In this document: piece by piece, positions 1 through 6,202 of the stretch
How positions within the stretch are numbered: position 1 is the first letter of the stretch
Layout: the number at the start of each line of letters is the position of its first letter
From: Cyanobacteria bacterium OH_CFB_184
GTDB lineage: Bacteria; Cyanobacteriota; Vampirovibrionia; Gastranaerophilales; Gastranaerophilaceae
DNA: 6,953 nucleotides
Reading direction: 5' to 3'
NCBI GenBank assembly: GCA_023414155.1
Contig: JAEZOG010000258.1
Location: forward strand, 1-6,953
The notes under the pieces: model-generated
What the model saw: only the letters and a program-made list of their open reading frames with translations
What the model was told of the DNA's origin: nothing
Databases searched by the model: none
Made by a program: the position numbers and the translations under genes

Positions 1-21
1 GCCTACATAATAACATGATTT

Positions 22-52
22 TTGAGATGAGAGGACTTTCGGTTTATATATT
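22..52 (+). promoter_or_regulatory. Possible sigma-70-type promoter upstream of the porin-like gene
   Basis: A TTGAGA at 22-27 (five of six matches to TTGACA) lies 17 to 19 bases before overlapping TATATA/TATATT hexamers at 45-52. Transcription from here would give a leader of roughly 70 bases before the GTG start at 128. In such AT-rich DNA this match could arise by chance. Nothing else is evident in bases 1-127. The only reading frame open from the left edge stops at 60-62 and is too short to call as the tail of an upstream gene. Confidence 0.3.
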
Positions 53-127
53 TATCAACTAAGTACATGATTACACTATTATTTAGAGTGATAAAATTAA
101 AATACTTTTAGTTCATGAGGCCGTAGA

Positions 128-1279
128 GTGAAAAAGATTAATGGTGTGGTTGTTATATTCTTATGTTTTCTAGCATTGTGCAAAAACGTCAATCCAGCAA
201 GAGCAGAAGAACAAATTCAATTAATACCGGAAAAAGTTAAAATAAAACTTGGAATTTCAGAAGATATATCAGAAGAATCTGTTGATACTCCTACAAAAGT
301 GCTTCGAGGCGCTGTAGATCTAATCTCTCCCGATGGGCTTCAGCTTGAAGAGGGAATTGTTAAATCTATAAAAGCAGGTGTTGTTTATGAAGGCCCTTTG
401 CGTTTAGAGGATATTGACGGCAAAGAATTTATGGGAAATCACACAGTAACAGCTGTTGATACCTATGTAAGACTTAAGTTTCGAGATGATAAAACAGAAT
501 TTAGGTTTATGTATAATTTTATGCGTAAGTTACCTAATATTGAAAATACATTTACAGAAAAATTCTCTGAAGTCGCTTTAACACACAGATTAAATCCTCA
601 CCAAACTATTATTTTAGGTCAAGGAGCCAGAATACCAGTAGGTATAGATGGACTGATTGCTCCTCAGGCTCAAGATACAGCTCTCAGGTCTCAAACCGCT
701 CGTAACTTTAGTAATGCCCGGGCCTTTGGTATTAGAAACATTGGTGACTATAAATACCTGGACTACGATATAGGTGTTTATGATAGTACCAGACATTTTC
801 AGAATATGTTTAATGGAGCTGAAGTAGTCGGCTGGGTTAATGTTAAGCCGCTTGCTAACCTAGATACCAAAAAATACGGCAAATTGACAGTCGGAGGAGG
901 TGCTCAACTTGGAAAAGCCGCTGATGATTATCAAGTTGTTGGAACATACGTAGGGTATGATTACAAAAAAGCGCATTTAAAAATGGAATATATGCAAGCA
1001 GATGGATACAATAATGCGAATTCTTACAGTAATAAAGAAGCAAGAGGTTTCCATTCAACTGTAGTCTATGATTTAACAAAAAAAATTCAGTTAGTCGGAA
1101 GATATGATATTTATGATCCAAATACTGTAAAGTCAAAAAATTCGATAACAGAATATACAGCAGGTATAAACTATACGGTAAGTAAACACCTCAAATTCTT
1201 GCTAAATTACGTAAGGCAGAACAAAGAGGCAGGTCCTGATGGCAATTTATTCTTGTTTGTTACAAGGTTTACGATATAG
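128..1279 (+). CDS. Porin-like outer-membrane beta-barrel protein
   Basis: This 383-residue protein probably forms a beta-barrel channel in the outer membrane. A Sec signal peptide is visible: Lys-Lys at residues 2-3, a hydrophobic core at about 7-17, and a PARA/EE junction that fits signal peptidase I cleavage after Ala26. A charged segment (about 27-80) follows, then alternating polar and hydrophobic strands to the C-terminus, with central text (LGQGARIPVG at 163-172, RAFGIRNIGDY at 198-208) reminiscent of phosphate-selective porin O/P-type barrels. The last strand, LFLFVTRFTI, is amphipathic like a barrel-assembly signal but ends in Ile instead of the usual Phe or Trp. The start is a GTG with GAGG at 117-120, seven bases upstream. 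Cys18 is not a good lipobox because Leu precedes it. The gene appears monocistronic or first in its unit. The outer-membrane barrel assignment is fairly secure; the porin subfamily and substrate are inferred and uncertain. Confidence 0.7.
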   Translation: MKKINGVVVIFLCFLALCKNVNPARAEEQIQLIPEKVKIKLGISEDISEESVDTPTKVLRGAVDLISPDGLQLEEGIVKSIKAGVVYEGPLRLEDIDGKEFMGNHTVTAVDTYVRLKFRDDKTEFRFMYNFMRKLPNIENTFTEKFSEVALTHRLNPHQTIILGQGARIPVGIDGLIAPQAQDTALRSQTARNFSNARAFGIRNIGDYKYLDYDIGVYDSTRHFQNMFNGAEVVGWVNVKPLANLDTKKYGKLTVGGGAQLGKAADDYQVVGTYVGYDYKKAHLKMEYMQADGYNNANSYSNKEARGFHSTVVYDLTKKIQLVGRYDIYDPNTVKSKNSITEYTAGINYTVSKHLKFLLNYVRQNKEAGPDGNLFLFVTRFTI

Positions 1280-1297
1280 GTATAAATATTGTATAAT
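1268..1297 (+). promoter_or_regulatory. Candidate promoter for the TPR / Tic20-like / metY operon
   Basis: A perfect TATAAT at 1292-1297 is preceded, with an 18-base spacer, by TTTACG at 1268-1273 (four of six matches to TTGACA), which overlaps the end of the porin-like gene. It would give a leader of about 33 bases before the ATG at 1337. The 57-base gap has no terminator hairpin, so read-through from the porin-like gene is also possible. Confidence 0.4.
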
Positions 1298-1336
1298 TTG
1301 ATAGTTAAATAAAATTATTATAGTAGAATTGTAAGT

Positions 1337-2410
1337 ATGAATAAATTTGATGAAAATAAAAGTCTGATTGAAGAAACCATTAAAAAAATCGTTTTAGAGC
1401 CGATGAACCCTGAAAATTATCTTATGCTCGGTAAATTATACGTAGTTAATGACGAGTATGATTTGGCATTAAATATTTACGAAAGTCTTTTAAATATTGA
1501 TCCTTTGAATGTTCAAGCACTTATAAACTCTGGAAGTATCTATTTTTATAAGATGGATTTTTCTAAAGCAATAAATAATTACTCAAGAGCATCAGATATT
1601 GAAACTGATAATTATTCTATTTATTTCAATCTGGGAAATGCTTACGCGGAAACTGGTAATTACAAACAGGCGATGCAAAATTATGTAAAAGCAATGAATT
1701 TGCAGCCTGATAATTCTAATATCTATAGTGCAATAGGACTTTTGTATCAAGATCAAGGTGATTATATTGAGGCAAAAGTTTATTACGAACGAGCAATTAA
1801 ACTGGATGCGATTAATCCTGATAATCATATGAACTTAGCTTGTGTATTGATGAAGCTAAATAAGTATGAAGAAGCGGCAGAGCTGTTTAAAAAAGCTCAC
1901 GATATTGCCCCGATGGAGGCAAAAATCTCTCTTTGCTGCGCTAATGCATATTCATCGTGTGAAAAGTATGATTTAGCTGATATATATTTCAAGAAAACTA
2001 TCGAGTTAAATCCAAATTATTATCAGGCATATGTCTGTTATGCAATTTCATTGTGTGATAGAAATATGACTGAAGAAGCCATCAAATACTATAAACAAGC
2101 AATAGAAGTTGCTCCTGAAATCACAAATGCTTATACGTTGCTTGCTAACTTGTATGTGTCAGAAGCCAAGTTTGATGATGCTATCAGTTATTATAAAAAA
2201 GCTTTGAATGTTGAGCCTACATCAGCCAATATTTATTCATTAGTCGGAAATACCTATGTTATGACCGGTGATTTAGAACCTGCCTTGAATTCTTATAAAA
2301 AATCTATCGAGCTTGATTCTGAAAATGATGAAACAAAACTTGTCTATCTGGAAGTTGCAGAAGAATATATATCTAAAAAGTTTGAAAATGGAGAAAAAAG
2401 TGTCGTATAG
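1337..2410 (+). CDS. Tetratricopeptide repeat (TPR) protein with nine tandem repeats
   Basis: This 357-residue protein is almost entirely TPR units, which stack into a superhelix that binds peptides or partner proteins. After a 23-residue leader, nine repeats follow one another without gaps: 24-56, 57-90, 91-124, 125-158, 159-192, 193-226, 227-260, 261-294 and 295-328. All are 34 residues except the first (33). They show the usual pattern (Gly/Ala near position 8, Tyr near 11, Ala near 20, Pro at the end). A charged 29-residue tail ends the protein. No signal peptide or membrane helix is seen, so it is probably cytoplasmic. All six cysteines fall in repeats 5-7. The ATG start lacks a clear Shine-Dalgarno site. 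The 3' end overlaps the next gene by 11 bases, which points to co-translation. TPRs reveal a scaffold, not a pathway, so the specific role is unknown. Confidence 0.9.
   Translation: MNKFDENKSLIEETIKKIVLEPMNPENYLMLGKLYVVNDEYDLALNIYESLLNIDPLNVQALINSGSIYFYKMDFSKAINNYSRASDIETDNYSIYFNLGNAYAETGNYKQAMQNYVKAMNLQPDNSNIYSAIGLLYQDQGDYIEAKVYYERAIKLDAINPDNHMNLACVLMKLNKYEEAAELFKKAHDIAPMEAKISLCCANAYSSCEKYDLADIYFKKTIELNPNYYQAYVCYAISLCDRNMTEEAIKYYKQAIEVAPEITNAYTLLANLYVSEAKFDDAISYYKKALNVEPTSANIYSLVGNTYVMTGDLEPALNSYKKSIELDSENDETKLVYLEVAEEYISKKFENGEKSVV
2390..2402 (+). promoter_or_regulatory. Shine-Dalgarno site deciding the Tic20-like start
   Basis: GGAG at 2390-2393 sits six bases before the GTG at 2400, inside the last codons of the TPR gene. 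This favours GTG 2400 over the in-frame ATG at 2388, which has no comparable purine motif in front of it. Initiation here would be coupled to the ribosome finishing the TPR gene at 2410. Confidence 0.55.
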
Positions 2411-2828
2411 TCCCCGAAATATAATATTACCAGCAGAAAAAATCATCGCAATCTTATCATATTTTACATTTGGAATAGTAGGTTTTGTTTGGGTTATTCT
2501 TGGCGCTGTTACTAAACAAAATTTAAAACCATTTTTAAAATACCACATTTATCAATCTATTTTCCTTGCTATTTTGTTCTTTATTGTTTCTCAAGTGTTG
2601 ATTTTAATCTTGAATATATTAGGTTTTATTCCTTTTATTAACGCAATAGTTCTGGCTATTACTTATTTTCTAAGTGTTCCAGTGATTATATTGCCGTTTC
2701 TTCATCTTTCTATAATACAATTAGCACTTTTTATAGTTGTTATTTACCTTTCACTTGGTGTTTTAAAATCTCAGTATAGCTATATCCCATGGGTATCTGA
2801 TATAATTAAATACAATATAGGAAGATAA
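2400..2828 (+). CDS. Tic20-like small integral membrane protein
   Basis: About 142 residues from the GTG at 2400 (146 if the ATG at 2388 is used). Four hydrophobic segments are visible, beginning at IIAILSYFTFG, SIFLAILFFI, INAIVLAITYF and LSIIQLALFIV. Two features recall the Tic20 family of cyanobacteria and plastids. KYHIYQSIFLAILF aligns in position and pattern with the family's RFNTMQAILLDI-type second helix, and the C-terminus SQYSYIPWVSDIIKYNI resembles the family's IPFISDAVYFQV-type ending. In chloroplasts Tic20 is part of the inner-envelope protein import channel; the function of bacterial homologues is unknown. It would lie in the cytoplasmic membrane. The gene overlaps the TPR gene by 11 bases and precedes metY by 13 bases. 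The family call rests on motif memory and could be a related small membrane family such as DUF4870. Confidence 0.6.
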   Translation: MSYSPRNIILPAEKIIAILSYFTFGIVGFVWVILGAVTKQNLKPFLKYHIYQSIFLAILFFIVSQVLILILNILGFIPFINAIVLAITYFLSVPVIILPFLHLSIIQLALFIVVIYLSLGVLKSQYSYIPWVSDIIKYNIGR

Positions 2829-2841
2829 AGGATATTCTATA

Positions 2842-4110
2842 ATGGAATTTGATACTATTGCTGTACATGGCGGTCATTGTGCAGGGCAAAACAGGCATGC
2901 AATCAGCGTACCAATCTATCAAACTACTGCTTTTGACTTTGATAGTGTTGATTATGCTGCTGATTTGTTTGACTTAAAGTGTGAAGGTGATATTTATACA
3001 AGAATTTCAAACCCTACAACAGCGGTTTTGGAGCAGAGAATAGCTATGTTAGAAGGCGGAGTTGGTGCATTAGCAGTGTCTTCCGGCCAGTCAGCTACGC
3101 TTCTTGCCATATTAAACATTGCAAAATCGGGAGATGAAGTAGTTGCTTCTTCAACCTTGTATGGCGGTACTATAAATCTTCTGGTTTCGACTTTGAAAAA
3201 ATTTGATATAAAAACAGTAATAGTAAAGACTGAAAATCTCGATGATTACAGGGCTGCAATTACTGATAAAACGGTTTGTATATTTTCTGAAGCAGTCGGA
3301 AACCCAAATATTAACGTGATTGATATTGAAGGGTTGGCAAAAGTTGCTCACGAAAATAAAATTCCATTAATAATCGATAACACTGTTCCTACTCCATATT
3401 TACTAAAGCCGTTTGAATTTGGGGCTGATATTGTGGTTCATTCTTTGACGAAATATCTATCCGGTCACGGAAATTCTATGGGCGGTGTGATTGTTGATTC
3501 TGGTAATTTTGATTGGGAAAAGTCAGGTAAATTCCCTGAACTTGTTGAAAAAGACCCAAGTTACCACGGTTTAAGCTATACTGAAACATTTAAAAAAGCA
3601 GCTTACATCGTAAAAGCAAGAGCTCAGCTATTAAGAGATTTTGGAACTTGTTTGAGTCCTTTTAATGCATATTTGACATTAATCGGATTAGAAACTTTAC
3701 ACCTAAGAATGCAACGTCATAGCGATTCTGCTTTAAAACTTGCACAGAAGTTAGAAGAGAACCCAAATGTAGAGTGGGTTAATTATCCTGGTTTAAAAAC
3801 TAACAAGTACAACTCACTTGCACAAAAGTATATGCCAAAAGGTGGGTCTTCACTTCTAAGCTTTGGAATAAAAGGCGGTAAGCAAGCTGGTATCAAATTT
3901 ATAGAAAGTTTAAAAATATTTATTCACGCTACTAATATTGGTGATTCTAGAAGTATAGTTACTTATCCTGCAATTACTACTCACAGGCAACTTTCCTCAG
4001 AGCAAATGCAAGCGTGCGGAATTGATGAAAGCTTCATTAGATTGTCAGTCGGATTAGAAGATATAAATGATATCATCAGTGATGTTGAGCAGGCGTTAAA
4101 AGCGGTTTAG
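2842..4110 (+). CDS. metY: O-acetylhomoserine sulfhydrylase (O-acetylhomoserine aminocarboxypropyltransferase)
   Basis: This 422-residue enzyme belongs to the Cys/Met metabolism PLP-dependent family (fold type I) and is of normal family length. It uses O-acetylhomoserine and sulfide to make homocysteine, a direct-sulfhydrylation route to methionine in the cytoplasm. Visible landmarks are VPIYQTTAF (23-31), the phosphate-binding YTRISNPT (52-59), SSGQSATL (80-87), Asp179 in IIDNTVPTP for the pyridine nitrogen, the Schiff-base Lys204 in HSLTKYLSGHG, the IGDSRSIVTYPA stretch (367-378) and Arg400 in RLSVGLED for the substrate carboxylate. The GHCAGQNRHA segment before the first motif differs from the commoner PDP-x-TGAR form. 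AAAGGA at 2827-2832 lies nine bases before the ATG. It is the last gene of the probable TPR/Tic20-like/metY operon. A cystathionine gamma-synthase is the main alternative, but the length and IGDSRSIVTYPA favour MetY. Confidence 0.92.
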   Translation: MEFDTIAVHGGHCAGQNRHAISVPIYQTTAFDFDSVDYAADLFDLKCEGDIYTRISNPTTAVLEQRIAMLEGGVGALAVSSGQSATLLAILNIAKSGDEVVASSTLYGGTINLLVSTLKKFDIKTVIVKTENLDDYRAAITDKTVCIFSEAVGNPNINVIDIEGLAKVAHENKIPLIIDNTVPTPYLLKPFEFGADIVVHSLTKYLSGHGNSMGGVIVDSGNFDWEKSGKFPELVEKDPSYHGLSYTETFKKAAYIVKARAQLLRDFGTCLSPFNAYLTLIGLETLHLRMQRHSDSALKLAQKLEENPNVEWVNYPGLKTNKYNSLAQKYMPKGGSSLLSFGIKGGKQAGIKFIESLKIFIHATNIGDSRSIVTYPAITTHRQLSSEQMQACGIDESFIRLSVGLEDINDIISDVEQALKAV

Positions 4111-4134
4111 TCTATTAAAATACCTTCAAAATAC

Positions 4135-4167
4135 ATTGTCATAAATGGGGATTTAATGACAATTTTT
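4135..4167 (+). terminator. Hairpin with T-run after metY (weak terminator or operator)
   Basis: Arms ATTGTCATAAAT (4135-4146) and ATTTAATGACAAT (4151-4163) are complementary apart from one bulged A, enclose a GGGG loop and run into five T's (4163-4167). It lies 25 bases after the metY stop, so it could end that operon. The stem is AT-rich and the T-run short, so termination may be partial. The same dyad could be an operator upstream of the peroxiredoxin gene: its right arm contains ATGACA, a -35-like hexamer 18 bases before TAAAAA at 4180-4185. Confidence 0.45.
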
Positions 4168-4209
4168 GTATGCTAATTTTAAAAATACTCATATAAATAG
4201 GAGGTAATT

Positions 4210-4860
4210 ATGCCTGAATTTGTTCATAAACAACTAATGCTAGGGGAAAAATTTCCTGAGATAACGGTTTATACAACACAAGGAAAAATGGATCTACCGG
4301 AATATTTTAATGGATCTTATTTTGTGCTTTTTTCTCATCCGGCTGACTTTACGCCAGTCTGTACAACCGAATTTATTGCTTTTCAGCAAAGAATAAAAGA
4401 ATTTGAACAGCTGAATTGTAAACTGGTTGGTTTGTCTGTCGACCAAGTTTTTTCCCACATAAAATGGCTCGAGTGGATAAATGAAAATGTTGGAGTTGAT
4501 ATAACTTTTCCTGTTATCGCTGCAACTGAAACGTTAGCAAATCAACTTGGAATAATACATCCAGGCAAGGGATTGAGCACAATTAGAGCCACTTTTATCT
4601 GTGACACAGAAGGAATAGTTAGAGTAATTTTATATTATCCTCCTGAATTAGGAAGAAATATTGACGAGATTCTTAGAGCCGTTAAAGCTATTCAAGTAGC
4701 AGATGAAAATGAAGTTGCAATGCCGGCTGATTGGCCAAATAATGAGTTAATAAAAGATAAAGTTATTGTGCCGCCACCTAAAAACGTTAAATCTTCTAAA
4801 GAAACAGTAGAAGGCACAGAAGGTTATGACTGGTGGTTCAAGTATAAAAACCTTCACTAA
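4210..4860 (+). CDS. Peroxiredoxin, Prx6 / archaeal thiol-peroxidase type, probably 1-Cys
   Basis: This 216-residue cytoplasmic enzyme reduces hydrogen peroxide and organic peroxides. The active-site signature PADFTPVC gives Pro44, Thr48 and peroxidatic Cys51, and Arg126 in STIRATF is a likely active-site arginine. The long C-terminal arm ([10 protein letters not shown] at 171-180, KDKVIVPPP at 182-190, YDWWF at 206-210) places it in the Prx6-like group rather than the AhpC group. In archaeal relatives two cysteines flank the YDWWF motif and act in resolution; here those places hold Gly205 and Lys211. Cys70 and Cys131 are the only other cysteines, so it probably works as a 1-Cys enzyme needing an external thiol. 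The start is well supported by AGGAGG at 4199-4204, five bases before the ATG. It follows metY after a hairpin and ends at a strong terminator, so it may be its own unit. The specific electron donor is unknown. Confidence 0.92.
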   Translation: MPEFVHKQLMLGEKFPEITVYTTQGKMDLPEYFNGSYFVLFSHPADFTPVCTTEFIAFQQRIKEFEQLNCKLVGLSVDQVFSHIKWLEWINENVGVDITFPVIAATETLANQLGIIHPGKGLSTIRATFICDTEGIVRVILYYPPELGRNIDEILRAVKAIQVADENEVAMPADWPNNELIKDKVIVPPPKNVKSSKETVEGTEGYDWWFKYKNLH

Positions 4861-4875
4861 AAAATAAGAATATTT

Positions 4876-4912
4876 AAAAAAAGTGTTCTATTAGGGACAC
4901 TTTTTTTATTTT
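4876..4912 (+). terminator. Strong intrinsic terminator after the peroxiredoxin gene
   Basis: AAAAAAAGTGTTC (4876-4888) pairs with GGACACTTTTTTT (4895-4907) through 13 base pairs including one G-T, with a TATTAG loop, and the T-tract continues with brief interruption to 4912. It starts 15 bases after the peroxiredoxin stop. The A-tract on the left arm means it could also act on the opposite strand, but no minus-strand gene ends here. Confidence 0.88.
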
Positions 4913-4963
4913 AAAATTTATTTCATTTTTTATAAAAATGGCAAAAAAAATATCGTTTTGGTT

Positions 4964-4969
4964 TATAAT
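4964..4969 (+). promoter_or_regulatory. Candidate -10 element for the RRSGVERR protein gene
   Basis: A perfect TATAAT lies 26 bases before the GTG start at 4996, directly after a strong terminator, so a new transcript is expected here. No good -35 hexamer is found 16-18 bases upstream, where the sequence is an A-rich tract (4943-4950). No FliA-type promoter (TAAA, about 15 bases, GCCGATAA) is visible. Confidence 0.4.
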
Positions 4970-4995
4970 AATTGAAACTAAGATAAGGGTCAGAT

Positions 4996-5490
4996 GTGTT
5001 AGAAGTTCAAAAGTTGTATCCTCAGTATAAAGCTATTCAAGATCGCAGGCAGCAAAGCGTTCCTGTAGAGTCTGAAAGAAGATCTGGTGTTGAAAGACGA
5101 AGTGCAGATAGAGTTCAGCTTGATACAAATTTGACCAGAGATATATTTGAAATCAAAAGCAAAGTTTCTCAGCTTCAAAAACCTGAATCTAACAATGTTT
5201 CTAAAGTTGCTTTTACTCAAAACTCTGAGAAAGCATCCATTAATTCTTTAAAAAGTGACACTTTTGTTAAAACAACAAAGACTGATGCCACAAATACTGA
5301 AAGAAATAAACCTTCTTCAAAACCGACATCTCCAGCGTTGGCAGTCGGAGTTTTAGCTAGTGTGATGGCAGGTGTAGTCGCTTCTACCTTTATGGGGCCG
5401 GCAGGAGTGTGTGTTGCGGCAGGTTTAGGCGTCTATTTTGGCGGAAAGTTAATAAAGCAAGTAATTGAAACTCATATGAAAGACAAATAG
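4996..5490 (+). CDS. Hypothetical protein with RRSGVERRSADR motif and C-terminal membrane hairpin
   Basis: I do not recognise this 164-residue protein. It begins with a GTG, with AAGGG at 4985-4989 six bases upstream; the ATG two bases earlier (4994) is out of frame and stops at once. Residues 1-20 are polar. An Arg-rich motif follows (ERRSGVERRSADR, 27-39), of the RRxGxDRR kind sometimes found just before PilZ and other signalling domains, but no PilZ domain follows. Residues 45-112 are a Ser/Lys/Thr/Asn-rich, probably disordered linker. Residues 113-133 and 134-152 form two Ala/Gly/Val-rich hydrophobic segments separated by Met-Gly-Pro, like a glycine-zipper hairpin, ending in a basic tail. 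It is likely anchored in the inner membrane with its Arg motif in the cytoplasm. It stands alone between a terminator and a convergent flagellar pair, so the neighbourhood gives no firm clue. Confidence 0.75.
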   Translation: MLEVQKLYPQYKAIQDRRQQSVPVESERRSGVERRSADRVQLDTNLTRDIFEIKSKVSQLQKPESNNVSKVAFTQNSEKASINSLKSDTFVKTTKTDATNTERNKPSSKPTSPALAVGVLASVMAGVVASTFMGPAGVCVAAGLGVYFGGKLIKQVIETHMKDK

Positions 5491-5497
5491 TCTTTTT
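5479..5497 (+). terminator. Weak terminator hairpin at the convergent junction
   Basis: AAAGAC (5479-5484) pairs with GTCTTT (5490-5495) around an AAATA loop, and the T-run extends to 5497. The stem contains the stop codon of the gene at 4996-5490. The stem is only six pairs, so efficiency is doubtful. It is the only hairpin noticed in the junction (5491-5526) shared with the sigma-factor gene on the other strand. Confidence 0.35.
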
Positions 5498-5526
5498 ATA
5501 AGTTTTGAGTTCCAGAAAAAAGTAGT

Positions 5527-6189
5527 TTAATACTCGTAGTGTTCGCGTTTATTTAAATATTCTCGAACGTAATTGAGTGATGCTTGAACAATCCTTGTAA
5601 TTCTTGAAGAAGAAAGACCAACTTGTTCTGCAATTTCTTTAACTTGCATATTTCTATAAAATCTATACTCAACAATAGTTCTGTCTTTTTGAGGAAGAGT
5701 TGCGATTGCTTCTCTTATAACTTTTCCAAGCTCAGAAAGTTCTGCTTTTTCATCCGGTAATGCAGAAGTATCTTTAATAAAGTCGAACGGGGAATCGTTA
5801 TCAGATGAAGCACTTGCGATACTATCAATTGAAAGAATAGTTTCATAGATTGCTTCTCTTACTTTTGTAGGTGAAATAGCAGTAGAGCCGTCAGCTGATT
5901 CTTCTGTTGATTCTTCAGACTTAGCGTGTTTCAAAGAGTACCATTTGTATCTGTTTCTGAGCTCGTTACGGATAGCCCATCTTACAGCGGTTGCAATGTA
6001 GGCGTTATTATATCTTTCAAGTTGCTTTTCTGTTTTTCCTTGGATTAATGCTTGAATAGCGATAATACCAATACTGACCAGCTCTTCATACTCGACCATA
6101 TGCGAAGGTATTCTTCGCTGCTCGATTTTAGCAACTTTCTCGATAATTTCTATGTAATCTTTTATTTTTGAGTGCACTTTTGTAACCAC
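5527..6189 (-). CDS. fliA: FliA-like flagellar RNA polymerase sigma factor (sigma-70 family)
   Basis: This 220-residue sigma factor should direct RNA polymerase to a set of promoters, most likely late flagellar genes. Region 2 spans about residues 10-86 (YEELVSIGIIAIQALIQG at 34-51, then YIATAVRWAIRNELRN at 64-79). Region 4 spans about 150-212 (LPQKDRTIVEYRFYRN, then the helix-turn-helix VKEIAEQVGLSSSRITRIV at 183-201). Between them, where sigma-28 proteins carry region 3, there is a Ser/Glu-rich stretch (about 88-135) with no clear region 3 match; FliA proteins are usually 230-260 residues. The start is a GTG at 6187-6189 with no strong Shine-Dalgarno site; a second in-frame GTG four codons later is possible. 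It begins 13 bases after the flhB stop, so it is probably co-transcribed and perhaps translationally coupled. The flagellar assignment rests on this context plus region 2/4 resemblance; a different alternative sigma factor is possible. Confidence 0.75.
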   Translation of the reverse strand: MVTKVHSKIKDYIEIIEKVAKIEQRRIPSHMVEYEELVSIGIIAIQALIQGKTEKQLERYNNAYIATAVRWAIRNELRNRYKWYSLKHAKSEESTEESADGSTAISPTKVREAIYETILSIDSIASASSDNDSPFDFIKDTSALPDEKAELSELGKVIREAIATLPQKDRTIVEYRFYRNMQVKEIAEQVGLSSSRITRIVQASLNYVREYLNKREHYEY

Positions 6190-6202
6190 TACATCGACTT
6201 AT

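Noticed and set aside
3..62. Frame open from the left edge to a TAA at 60-62, possibly the tail of an upstream gene
   Set aside because: Only 19 codons, no recognisable protein sequence, and it overlaps the best promoter candidate; chance openness cannot be excluded.
171..184. Possible lipoprotein signal at Cys18 of the porin-like protein
   Set aside because: The residues before the cysteine are Leu-Ala-Leu; a lipobox needs Gly, Ala or Ser next to the Cys, and a good signal peptidase I site follows at Ala26.
855..1136. Minus-strand open frame of 93 codons within the porin-like gene
   Set aside because: It is a shadow of a well-supported plus-strand gene; its translation looks like random low-complexity sequence and it has no promoter or ribosome site.
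1128..1148. TAAAGTC followed by TTCGATAA, resembling a FliA-dependent promoter
   Set aside because: The spacing between the two halves is several bases too short, the GCC of the -10 is missing, and it lies inside the porin-like coding sequence.
2313..2399. N-terminal extension of the Tic20-like protein to the ATG at 2313
   Set aside because: It would overlap the TPR gene by about 98 bases, adds a Lys-rich segment with no family resemblance, and a GGAG site points to GTG 2400.
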